Assembly (NCBI GenBank): GCA_004297775.1
Contig: SCUE01000032.1
Span: 124,001-188,000, forward strand
Reading direction: 5' to 3'
From: Chloroflexota bacterium
GTDB lineage: Bacteria > Chloroflexota > UBA6077 > FW602-bin22
Length of the DNA: 64,000 bases
Shown: piece by piece, positions 25,861 to 33,132 of the stretch
How the letters are laid out: each line of letters begins with the position of its first letter
Position numbering within the stretch: the stretch's first letter is position 1
The notes under the pieces: generated by a model
What the model was told of the DNA's origin: nothing
Databases searched by the model: none
The model's input: only the letters and a program-made list of their open reading frames with translations
Position numbers and translations under genes: made by a program

Positions 25861-26199
25861 CTACGATGCCACGCCCACGGTGCCGACGCCGCCGCTGCGC
25901 GGCACCAGGGTGATTTCCAGATCCGCGTCCAAAGCGGCCGCAATCCGTTTCAGAGTCTCGACGCTTGTAGCGTACTGGCCGCTCTCGACACGGCCGATCT
26001 GAGAGTGGCCTGTGCCCGCTCGCTCCGCGAGTTGTCCTTGGCTCAACCCGCGCTCCATCCGCAATAAGAGCACTCGTCGCGCAATCGCTTCGTAAGGCGC
26101 CCGTCGCTCGCGTTCCTCGCGGTACTCACCGCTCCTTGCAGCGCGTGCGTGGCGGGCATCCTCAACACTCTGTCCGATCGGCGATATGTCCGTGGTCAC
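25861..26199 (-). CDS. HigA-like Xre antitoxin
   Basis: 112 residues. LRMERGLSQGQLAERAGT, then SQIGRVESGQYATSVETLKRIAAALDADLEITL, is an Xre helix-turn-helix and dimer segment. The first 45 residues are charged and probably wrap the toxin. It lies 32 nt downstream of a RelE/HigB-type toxin gene on the same strand, the toxin-first order of HigBA modules. The GTG start lacks a clear ribosome site. Expected to bind the module's own promoter. Confidence 0.88.
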   Translation of the reverse strand: MTTDISPIGQSVEDARHARAARSGEYREERERRAPYEAIARRVLLLRMERGLSQGQLAERAGTGHSQIGRVESGQYATSVETLKRIAAALDADLEITLVPRSGGVGTVGVAS

Positions 26200-26231
26200 A
26201 AGACAATGGTATCCGCTCGCGCGAACGGAAG

Positions 26232-26672
26232 CTATCGACGCCGTGGTGGCGCGTCTTGGCCGATCGCTCGCGGAGGAGTCCGTGGCTGCTCATTCATGCG
26301 CTTCCGATAATCCTCCCATCTGTCACGTGAGATCCGCTTTTCTCCCTCAGGGATCGTGTCCGTGCGTTTCGTGAACATATGGAGCAACACGACAAACTGC
26401 CGTGAACGACGGTAGAGAATGCGATAGAGCGTCGAGCCGAAGTGGCAGCGCAATTCACGGAATTCACCCTCGACCTGCGAGCCAAACGGGAATGGAAGAT
26501 GGGGATGTCCGACCGTCAGCAAATTGACGCGTTCAATCTGATCGTCGACTGCGGCCTGGTGCCTCTCGGTGAGGCCATTGATGAAGTCATTAACCGGCTC
26601 AACTCCGTCGCTGGCGCGGTAGAAGACCGCGCGCAGTCTCGTGTCAGGCGATAGAGCCGGCTCGATAGTCAT
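26232..26672 (-). CDS. HigB/Gp49-like toxin of the RelE superfamily
   Basis: 146 residues. FRELRCHFGSTLYRILYRRS and FVVLLHMFTKRTDTIPEGEK are the core strands of phage Gp49-like HigB toxins, with the basic residues used for mRNA cleavage on the ribosome. WEDYRKRM ends the domain; a basic, proline-rich tail of about 20 residues is extra. A GGAG box lies six bases before ATG 26672. It is the first gene of the pair with the HigA-like antitoxin. Toxin activity is inferred from the family. Confidence 0.88.
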   Translation of the reverse strand: MTIEPALSPDTRLRAVFYRASDGVEPVNDFINGLTERHQAAVDDQIERVNLLTVGHPHLPFPFGSQVEGEFRELRCHFGSTLYRILYRRSRQFVVLLHMFTKRTDTIPEGEKRISRDRWEDYRKRMNEQPRTPPRAIGQDAPPRRR

Positions 26673-26756
26673 TCGGCGCTCCTTCTCGAACAGGCCGACG
26701 ACTCGAAACCTGCCACATCAATCGTCTATTATTAGGAACTGAACTGCAACTTCTCC

Positions 26757-27590
26757 TTGAATGGGGCGAATTTGGCCAGCCAAGATCGGTTCGAACTTCA
26801 ACTCCGCCGACTGCGACAAGAGGTGTTCGGTGTTGAGACCTCGCCGTTTCGCAGTGACGCCGAGGCAGCGCAATGGCTCCGCAGCGAGAGCGCCCTGGGG
26901 CGCTCGCCAGACTTTCTGCAACGGGCGGAATGCGCCAAAGCCACTTTCAATGAGCTCTACCAACTCCTGGCGGCAAAGAAGGTCCTGTTTCCGTTTGGGA
27001 TTTCAGTGACTGTCGGTATCAAACAACACCTCGTTGCCTATCCGGGAGAAGACCGGTGGACGTATCGCGTACTTGCGACAACAGAACAACTGGTTCGGCT
27101 GGCCGTCGCATCGGCGGAGATCGCCCGAACATGCCGGTGCAGCGATGCAACCGCAACGATGGCGATCTTGGTCGGTTCGCCGATCGGCCGGCGGATCCGG
27201 CTGACCCGATCTCTCATTGTCAACGCAGCCGGATTCAGTCGTTCCGCGACTATCGAAACGAACGACGACCTCAGCCTCACTTCGGCCGAGGTCAGTGCCG
27301 TTTGGCGTGACTTCGCTGGCGACCTCTCCGCGAAGGACCGCCGCTTCCTTGAGGTCATCGAAGCGCTCCGATCTCGGGGCCTCGATCCACCTGAGCCGGG
27401 TCGGCGGGGAGTAAGAAGTGGGGTCCAAGATTACTGGGAGGCCTTCACGGGGGAATGGAACTCACGAACAGGTGACGCGGGCGAATGGCGATACGAGCAT
27501 TGGACATCGGCTCAAGACCATTGGCAAGCCGTCCAGAGCCGCGTGAACAAGCACAGGCGGCAGGGATCATTCGCCGTTCCCGGACTATGA
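26757..27590 (+). CDS. Hypothetical protein in the accessory region
   Basis: 277 residues, soluble, and not recognised. It opens with RFELQLRRLRQEVFGVE, has a mixed alpha/beta middle (LLAAKKVLFPFGISVTVGIK, RWTYRVLATTEQLVRLAVAS) and ends with a Trp-rich, polar segment (YWEAFTGEW, WRYEHWTSAQDHWQAV). No signal peptide, zinc site or P-loop is visible. TTG 26757 is the first start after an in-frame stop; a later TTG at 26772 has a GGGG box and may be the real one. It is divergent from the HigBA-like pair. Confidence 0.6.
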   Translation: MNGANLASQDRFELQLRRLRQEVFGVETSPFRSDAEAAQWLRSESALGRSPDFLQRAECAKATFNELYQLLAAKKVLFPFGISVTVGIKQHLVAYPGEDRWTYRVLATTEQLVRLAVASAEIARTCRCSDATATMAILVGSPIGRRIRLTRSLIVNAAGFSRSATIETNDDLSLTSAEVSAVWRDFAGDLSAKDRRFLEVIEALRSRGLDPPEPGRRGVRSGVQDYWEAFTGEWNSRTGDAGEWRYEHWTSAQDHWQAVQSRVNKHRRQGSFAVPGL

Positions 27591-27711
27591 ACTCACCGAT
27601 CGATGCTGGCGACACGGGCGAAGCGCCGACCATTGACAAGGTTTCGGGACGGTTCGACTCCACGGCCAACTCTCCCGCCTCGAGACGACGAGCACCGCCC
27701 TGCTTCACCAA

Positions 27712-28137
27712 TTGCGACGGCTGTACTGGCAATTCGCGCGTCCGACGACTCTCGGAGCGCGCTGCATCGTCACGCGCAACGATCGGGTTCTCCTCGTCCG
27801 TCACACGTACGACGCGCACTGGTATCTGCCGGGCGGCGGCGTATACCGGGGCGAGTCGTTCCAGGACGCGGCCCGACGGGAAGTTTTCGAGGAAACCGGA
27901 TTGCGCCTTGGCGAACTCCGACTACTCGGCGTCTACCTGAATACCCGCGAGGGCAAGATCGACCGCGTCGTCCTCTTCCACGCGGAAGCGGCCGATGGTG
28001 AGATTGCGGCCGACCATCGCGAGATCGGCGCTGCGCGGTTTTTCGACTCGTCCGCGCTACCCGACGAAACTTCACCCGCCACCCGCCGCCGTCTCCACGA
28101 ATACGCTGGCAAGGCGACGCCGTCGTCGCAGTGGTGA
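27712..28137 (+). CDS. NUDIX hydrolase
   Basis: 141 residues. GGGVYRGESFQDAARREVFE, continuing ETGL, matches the NUDIX box G-x5-E-x7-REUxEExGU with all catalytic residues. VLLVRHTYDAHWYLPGGG precedes it, as in pyrophosphatases acting on nucleoside diphosphate derivatives. The substrate is unknown. The start is a weak TTG and could lie upstream, since the frame is open for some distance. It lies 37 nt before the two-gene HEPN module on the same strand. Confidence 0.85.
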   Translation: MRRLYWQFARPTTLGARCIVTRNDRVLLVRHTYDAHWYLPGGGVYRGESFQDAARREVFEETGLRLGELRLLGVYLNTREGKIDRVVLFHAEAADGEIAADHREIGAARFFDSSALPDETSPATRRRLHEYAGKATPSSQW

Positions 28138-28173
28138 GGCTCAAGTCGGGCCTTACCGACGAACGTAGCATCT

Positions 28174-28518
28174 ATGTCGCATCTGAACTGCCCAGCCGCC
28201 GATCGTTGTTGGATGGACAAGGTCCGCACGACCGATCGGCAAGCAGTCGTGAACTGCCTTCGCGATGATCCTGCCATCGACGGCGTCCTTTCCCAGGCGA
28301 TCGCGCGTATCCCGGAATTCATCCCGGACGCGCGCTTCTCTCTGTCCTGGCAGCCGGATCCCAAACACGGAGTTGGGGGCATCCTATTCCTCGGTGTCAT
28401 GGCGGACCTGGATGAATCCCTGGCACTCGACGCCCTGAAGCGCTTCGATCGTGCCTGGTGGATACCCAATGCCGGCCGAACGCGCACAGAAATCTGCATC
28501 GACCTGAGCGCGACGTGA
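28174..28518 (+). CDS. Putative partner (antitoxin-like) protein of the HEPN gene
   Basis: 114 residues. The first 20 residues are unrelated to the rest. The core (RFSLSWQPDPKHGVGGILFLGV, cited as FSLSWQPDP and VGGILFLGVMADLDE) is followed by ALDALKRFDRAWWIPNAGRTRTEICIDLSA, with the pattern FDxxWW...R...I.IDL. I have seen similar alternating-strand proteins encoded beside HEPN proteins but cannot name the family. Its TGA overlaps the GTG of the HEPN gene (GTGA), so the two are coupled. By position it would be the antitoxin or RNA-guiding partner; this is inference. Confidence 0.6.
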   Translation: MSHLNCPAADRCWMDKVRTTDRQAVVNCLRDDPAIDGVLSQAIARIPEFIPDARFSLSWQPDPKHGVGGILFLGVMADLDESLALDALKRFDRAWWIPNAGRTRTEICIDLSAT

Positions 28519-28898
28519 CATTCGACTGGTCGGACTACCTGTCGGCGGCGCAATCGCTGTGCGGCCAGCCGGTATCGGGGCGTCCGGCCAGCGCAGAGGC
28601 GCAGCAGCGGTCCGGTGTCAGCCGGGCATACTACGCCGCGTACGCCTCGGCGCGAAATCGGCTGAGGGACGTGGAGGGCGTGTCCGTTCCCACCTCAGGC
28701 GCCGCCCACGGGCTCGTGGCGAATCACTATCGCGTGGTGGATGATCCGATGCGCGCCGAAATCGGCGTCGAACTGACTCGCTTACGACTCGCGCGGAACA
28801 TGTGCGATTACGACGAAAGCGTGAACGACCTGGGAATGCTGACGCATTTCTCGCTTTCAAGGGCCGCCCATGTCTTGTCTGATCTGAAACGCCTGTAG
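28515..28898 (+). CDS. HEPN-domain protein, putative RNase toxin
   Basis: 127 residues, all helical. FDWSDYLSAAQSLCG, then RSGVSRAYYAAYASARNRL, AAHGLVANHYRVV and LRLARNMCDYDESV follow the four-helix order of HEPN proteins. The last motif is R-N-x2-D-Y, the variant used by several HEPN families in place of R-x4-H. GTG 28515 overlaps the stop of the partner gene. No MNT domain is present beside it, so the pair differs from the MNT/HepT module at 6.9-7.5 kb. RNase activity is predicted, not shown. Confidence 0.72.
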   Translation: MTFDWSDYLSAAQSLCGQPVSGRPASAEAQQRSGVSRAYYAAYASARNRLRDVEGVSVPTSGAAHGLVANHYRVVDDPMRAEIGVELTRLRLARNMCDYDESVNDLGMLTHFSLSRAAHVLSDLKRL

Positions 28899-29022
28899 CT
28901 TCACGGCGCCCTGACCGATCCATCGATGTCGCCACCGCGTCGCCCGTCATTCGCGATCGATGATCCCGACCCACGCACCTCACAGCCCAGATGACGCCAC
29001 GACCGAACGCCATCGCGCCCGA

Positions 29023-29772
29023 CTATTCGTCGAGCAGCGCGGCCAGCTTATCGCGACTCAGGACGTGGATGCGCTTGCGCGCGAGTTCGACCGCGCCAGC
29101 GTCCTGGAGTTCGTCTAGGACCTTCGTCACCGTTTCGCGGTAGGCCCCGATCATGTCGCCGAGCTCTTGGTGGGTCACGCCCTCGATGACGCCCTCCCGC
29201 GCCTTACCCAGCCGCAAGAGTACCGACGCCAACCGCGCCCGCACGCCGCGATAGGCCAGATCCTCGAGTCGCGCCTCGGCCGCGGCCAGCCGGCGCCCGA
29301 CGATTTCGAGCATGCGCAGCGCAACCTGAGGCTTCTTACTGATCAGTCGCTCGATGTCCGTCTGACTCATGACGCACAGCGTGCAGTCCTCGACGGCCTC
29401 GGCCGAGGCATTGCGCATCTGCTCGCCAAGCAGCGGCATCTCGCCGAAGAATGTGCCAGGCTCGAGGATCGCCAAGTCGAGCTTCTTGCCGCCCGACGTG
29501 ATTCGCGAGAGCCGCACGCGCCCGTTCTTCAGCAGAAAGAGCCCCTCCGCGGTGTCCTCCTGGCGGTAGATCGTTCGGCCCTTCGACACAGTCGTCATGC
29601 GGGTGGCCGCGTCGAGATCGGCCATATCTGCCGGCGTGAGATCGCGGAAAATCTCGATCGTTCGCAGATACTCGCGCTTATAGAGCGCCGGATTCGCAAT
29701 ACCACGATTTGGACCACCGGACCGCGAGCCACCGAAAACTCGGCGTAGGCGGGGCAGAACTCCGTCTGTCAT
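29023..29772 (-). CDS. Crp/Fnr-family transcription regulator
   Basis: 249 residues. A cyclic-nucleotide-binding-type beta-barrel (about 45-150: KGRTIYRQEDTAEGLFLLKNG, cited as YRQEDTAEGLFLLKNGRVRL, then GTFFGEMPLLGE) is followed by a dimer helix and a winged helix-turn-helix THQELGDMIGAYRETVTKVL. The recognition helix YRETVTKVL keeps the R-E-T of Crp-like proteins. Only two cysteines are present, both in one strand, so it is not an Fe-S Fnr. A Crp-type half-site pair lies at 29838-29853, about 66 nt before its start. It sits at the edge of the redox island and is the best candidate regulator for the TGTA-N8-TACA sites there. Confidence 0.9.
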   Translation of the reverse strand: MTDGVLPRLRRVFGGSRSGGPNRGIANPALYKREYLRTIEIFRDLTPADMADLDAATRMTTVSKGRTIYRQEDTAEGLFLLKNGRVRLSRITSGGKKLDLAILEPGTFFGEMPLLGEQMRNASAEAVEDCTLCVMSQTDIERLISKKPQVALRMLEIVGRRLAAAEARLEDLAYRGVRARLASVLLRLGKAREGVIEGVTHQELGDMIGAYRETVTKVLDELQDAGAVELARKRIHVLSRDKLAALLDE

Positions 29773-29837
29773 CCATCCCCCCGCGATCGTCCGCCGGCCA
29801 ACTCGCGTCGATCATACGTGACGCCATCGATGTCGTC

Positions 29838-29853
29838 GGTAATCTAGATCACA
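29838..29853 (-). promoter_or_regulatory. Crp/Fnr-type palindrome upstream of the Crp/Fnr gene
   Basis: On the minus strand the site reads TGTGA-TCTAGA-TTACC, a five-base half-site, six bases, and a near-perfect inverted half-site. It lies 66 nt upstream of the Crp/Fnr start, the same distance as related sites before other genes of the island (58-70 nt). Autoregulation is the simplest reading. Confidence 0.55.
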
Positions 29854-29862
29854 GTTCGCCCC

Positions 29863-31107
29863 TCAGTTCGCCACGCGCGTCTCGGGCTTGAACGCTGCCC
29901 AGGCGAACCAGAAGGGCGTCAGGTGCACGACCGCTTCCAACCGCTTTCCTGAAAGTGGACCTTCGACGGCCTTACCGAGCACGCTCCAGCGGCTACCGGT
30001 TTCCCGATCCACGAACGTGTCATTCCGCCACTCGAATGAAAGAATCCGGCCATCGACTTCGGGGCGAAATACCCCGGCGGCGCCGATGTCTCGCGATCTG
30101 GCGATCTCGGGCGCGTCGAGCGCCGAGGCCGTCCCGGGCTGGTAAAGGACCACCAGCGGCCCCCCCGCCACGCTGTCGGTGATGATGCGCCGCTGCCGCA
30201 GCACGCGAAACGGATAGGCGACCGCTTCCTCCCCGACTTCCAGGACCACGACCCGTTCCATCGGCGGTAGGCGGCCATCGAGTTTCCCTTGGAAGAGGAA
30301 GGGCGGTTGATCGATCCGATCGTAGCCAACGTACGGATTAGAGCCGTACGAGCGATTGAAGCCGGTTTCGCGCGCCAGCACTTTCCCGTCCGGGTCGCGT
30401 GCCTTGAACTCGGCCCAGGAGACGATCGTGGCGGGAAGCACAGTCAAGCGCTTTCCGGTCAACTGGCCGACGATCGCCTCGCCCGTAATCTGCTGCCACC
30501 ACGACTCGGTCTGTCGATCCCACATCACCAGATCGGAGTGACGCAGGTTGCCGGTCGTGCCGAAGTCGAGGACGCGCCCGTCGAGTCGGCGATCGAAGGC
30601 GATCGCCGTATTGCAGAGTGGGCAGAACGTCACGCTGACTGGAACGCCACCGATTTCATCGTTGGCGATCTCGTGCCCAATCATGACTTGCAGCGGATAC
30701 GCCCGCGCGTCCGCGCCGACGCGGAGCTCGATCACGGGTTCGACCGACGTGAGCCAGCCGTCAGCCTGGGCGACAGTAGTGAAGATCGGCTTGTCCAGCG
30801 GCGGTATGCCGTCACGTGGCGGCCCACCAGAGCTGATTTCGTCAAACGGCACGGTCGCCGTCGTGAAGTCGGTCTTCCAGCCGGCCGTGCTGAAACGCGC
30901 GCGATTGAGGTCGGGCGTCGGCCGTGGAATCACTGGAGGCGCGAGTGGTCGATCGGTCGTGGCAAATGCCGAAGTCGCGGTGACATCGGCAGTCTGGCTC
31001 GCCTGTGCCTGTCCCGGGGTTGGCGCCGACGCGACACCACAGCCAGACAGCACGATGACGAGTGAAAAAAGAAAAGCCCGCGTTCGCTCCGGCGTCACAA
31101 CGCGCAT
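29863..31107 (-). CDS. DUF3179-family lipoprotein
   Basis: 414 residues. MRVVTPERTRAFLFSLVIVL leads to the lipobox LSGC (Cys about 23), so it is lipid-anchored outside the membrane. The DUF3179 core contains YPLQVMIGHEIANDEIGGV, VTFCPLCNTAIAFDRRLDG and GNLRHSDLVMWDRQTESWWQ, with the FCPLC pair, and later YGSNPYVGYDRI and SFEWRNDTFVDRETGSRW. DUF3179 proteins are common in extracellular redox and metal contexts, but no activity is established to my knowledge. The FCPLC cysteines could bind metal or form a disulphide served by the CcdA/DsbA proteins nearby. Confidence 0.88.
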   Translation of the reverse strand: MRVVTPERTRAFLFSLVIVLSGCGVASAPTPGQAQASQTADVTATSAFATTDRPLAPPVIPRPTPDLNRARFSTAGWKTDFTTATVPFDEISSGGPPRDGIPPLDKPIFTTVAQADGWLTSVEPVIELRVGADARAYPLQVMIGHEIANDEIGGVPVSVTFCPLCNTAIAFDRRLDGRVLDFGTTGNLRHSDLVMWDRQTESWWQQITGEAIVGQLTGKRLTVLPATIVSWAEFKARDPDGKVLARETGFNRSYGSNPYVGYDRIDQPPFLFQGKLDGRLPPMERVVVLEVGEEAVAYPFRVLRQRRIITDSVAGGPLVVLYQPGTASALDAPEIARSRDIGAAGVFRPEVDGRILSFEWRNDTFVDRETGSRWSVLGKAVEGPLSGKRLEAVVHLTPFWFAWAAFKPETRVAN

Positions 31108-31168
31108 TGTGTCCTTTCAGAGGGATCGTGGATCGAAGCGATCGGTGCTGCCCCCGTCGAACGTTCGA

Positions 31169-31429
31169 TCAGTGACATTCGCTCGTGGATGAGATCGCGT
31201 GCCGCTCGATCGTCTGAATCAGGTCGCCGACGCGTGGATTGCCCAGCGAGATCACGCTGCCATCGAGCAGGTAGGTGGGCGTCGCGACGACCGTCACCGG
31301 CGGCCGCTGCCCATTGAGTTCGATCACGTTGACGAACAGATCGGGGAAGCGCCGCTGGATCTGGCCCGCGACCGCGCGGGCCTCGTCACAGCCACGGCAG
31401 TCCGGGGCCACCACTACATCCAGACGCAC
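31169..31429 (-). CDS. Small thioredoxin-like protein
   Basis: 86 residues. RLDVVVAPDCRGCDEARAVA places a C-x2-C (CRGC) at the N-terminal end of the first helix, and VTVVATPTYLLDG supplies the cis-Pro TPT, so the thioredoxin fold is complete though short. GTG 31429 is chosen because GAGGAG lies five bases upstream; a longer frame to 31507 has no support. The protein is cytoplasmic. A degenerate copy of the island's palindrome is at 31491-31510, 62 nt upstream. Confidence 0.78.
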   Translation of the reverse strand: MRLDVVVAPDCRGCDEARAVAGQIQRRFPDLFVNVIELNGQRPPVTVVATPTYLLDGSVISLGNPRVGDLIQTIERHAISSTSECH

Positions 31430-31490
31430 TCTGTCTCCTCGCGGATCGTTGTGAAATCGCCAACAGACTAAGGCGCGAGGCCAGTGGCGA

Positions 31491-31510
31491 TCTGTAGCGG
31501 CGATCACTTT
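31491..31510. promoter_or_regulatory. Crp-type site, right half degenerate
   Basis: Reads TCTGTAGCGGCGATCACTTT. The left half and spacer match the sites at 37361 and 53046 closely (TCTGTA, then CG and GAT in register); the right half is CAC instead of TACA. It lies between the thioredoxin-like gene (62 nt downstream on the minus strand) and the flavoprotein gene at 31666. Confidence 0.45.
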
Positions 31511-31665
31511 CCCGAGGTGTGACCGCCGATTCGAGCGACGTCGATGTGCGTCCGCGAATCAATGCGCGAACGTAATCTGGATCACCGACTGGAGAGCACC
31601 ACGGTTGCAAGCTTCGAGCGGCGGTTCTGTCCCGGTGGGACCGCGGGAGCCCACGAGAGGCGCGA

Positions 31666-33084
31666 TTGGCGGCACAGTACGATCTAGTCGTTGTCGGCGC
31701 CGGGTCGGCCGGCCTCGCCGGAGCTGGGTTTGCGCGCAAGCTGGGGCTGAAGGTCGCGCTGGCCGAGTCCTCGCGCGTCGGCGGCGACTGCACGTGGACT
31801 GGCTGTGTGCCCTCAAAGGCTCTGCTTCACGCGGCCGAGACCGCCCATGTCGGGCGCGCCGAACGCCGACGTCTATTTCTGCGGCGACCTGAAACGGATA
31901 TCGACTTTACCGCGGTCAGGCGAACGGTGGACGCCGCCCGGGACCGGGTCTACGCGCTCGAGACACCCGAAGCGCTCGCACGCGATGGGATCGAGTTGTT
32001 TCTTGGACCGACCGCGTTCCTCGACGCGCACACGCTCGAGGTTGGAAGCCGCGCGCTAACGGCGAAGCGATTCCTGATTTGCACGGGGGCGTCACCGGCA
32101 GTGCCCGCGATACCTGGGCTGACCGATGGCACGGATCTGACCAGCGCCACTGTCTTCGATGAACTAACCGAACTGCCCGATCGACTGGTCGTCCTCGGCG
32201 GCGGACCTGTTGGCGTCGAGCTTGCCCAGGCGTTCTGCCGCTTGGGATCACGCGTGACATTGATTGGGCGCAATCGACGCGTTCTTGCGGCCGCCGACGA
32301 GGAGGCGAGCACGATCATCCTTGAGGCTCTTCGATCCGAAGGCATCACCGTATGCATCGGCTCCGAAGTCGACCGGATCGAGCGCGGCGTCGGAAGCACG
32401 ATCGTCAAAGCTGGTGAACAGCGCCTTGAGTGTGACGCCCTCCTCGTCGCGGCTGGCCGCCGGCCGAATGTTGCCGGTCTTGGCCTGGAACACGCCGGTG
32501 TCGAGATCGGCGCGATGGGAATTTCGGTCGACAGAAATCTTCGCACCACCCAATCGCACATCTACGCCGCGGGCGATGTGGTCGGATCCTTCCAGTTTAG
32601 CCACTACGCCGGTTGGCAGGCCGTGATGGCGGTGCGAAACATGTTCCTCCCGGGCTCGACGCCGGCGATGCTTTCGGCGGTACCGTGGGCGGTCTTCACC
32701 GATCCGGAGGTCGCCCAGGTCGGACTGACCGCGCGCGAGGCGAGTGAGCGATGCCTGCATCACGTCATCCGCCGATTTCCGATCGCCCGGAACGACCGCG
32801 CGCAGATCGTCGGCGAGAGCCGCGGCATGATGAAGTTCGTCCTGCGTCGAAACGGCACGATCCTCGGTGCGACGATCGTCGGGACCGCGGCCGCCGAACT
32901 GATCAACGAAATCTCACTGGCGATGGACAACAGGATCCCATTCGACAGGCTGTGCCGGAGCATGCACGTCTATCCCAGCCACGGCTTCGCGCTTCAGCTC
33001 GCCTCGGTCGACGACTTCTACGAGAAGCTGGTGAGCGGCGCCACCGGATCGGTCTTGCGCGCGCTGGCGGGTCTCGCGCGGTGA
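31666..33084 (+). CDS. MerA-like FAD/NAD(P) pyridine nucleotide-disulphide oxidoreductase
   Basis: 472 residues. DLVVVGAGSAGLAGAGFARK binds FAD, SRVGGDCTWTGCVPSKALLH has the redox Cys pair C-x4-C, RLVVLGGGPVGVELAQAFCRLG binds NAD(P), and IYAAGDVVGS is the second FAD motif. The C-terminal dimer domain is present and ends in MHVYPSHGFALQL, where lipoamide dehydrogenases carry H-x-HP; here it is YPSHG as in MerA-like proteins. There is no HMA domain and no C-terminal Cys pair, so mercury reduction is doubtful. TTG 31666 has GAGAGG five bases upstream. It precedes the radical SAM gene on the same strand. Confidence 0.88.
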   Translation: MAAQYDLVVVGAGSAGLAGAGFARKLGLKVALAESSRVGGDCTWTGCVPSKALLHAAETAHVGRAERRRLFLRRPETDIDFTAVRRTVDAARDRVYALETPEALARDGIELFLGPTAFLDAHTLEVGSRALTAKRFLICTGASPAVPAIPGLTDGTDLTSATVFDELTELPDRLVVLGGGPVGVELAQAFCRLGSRVTLIGRNRRVLAAADEEASTIILEALRSEGITVCIGSEVDRIERGVGSTIVKAGEQRLECDALLVAAGRRPNVAGLGLEHAGVEIGAMGISVDRNLRTTQSHIYAAGDVVGSFQFSHYAGWQAVMAVRNMFLPGSTPAMLSAVPWAVFTDPEVAQVGLTAREASERCLHHVIRRFPIARNDRAQIVGESRGMMKFVLRRNGTILGATIVGTAAAELINEISLAMDNRIPFDRLCRSMHVYPSHGFALQLASVDDFYEKLVSGATGSVLRALAGLAR

Positions 33085-33132
33085 CCCCACGTTACAGAAC
33101 CGGCCTTTGGCGGCCAAGACATCGGAGGATTC

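Noticed and set aside
31666-33084. Annotation as a second mercuric reductase
   Set aside because: It lacks both the HMA domain and the C-terminal Cys pair needed to deliver Hg(II), so only MerA-like is supported.
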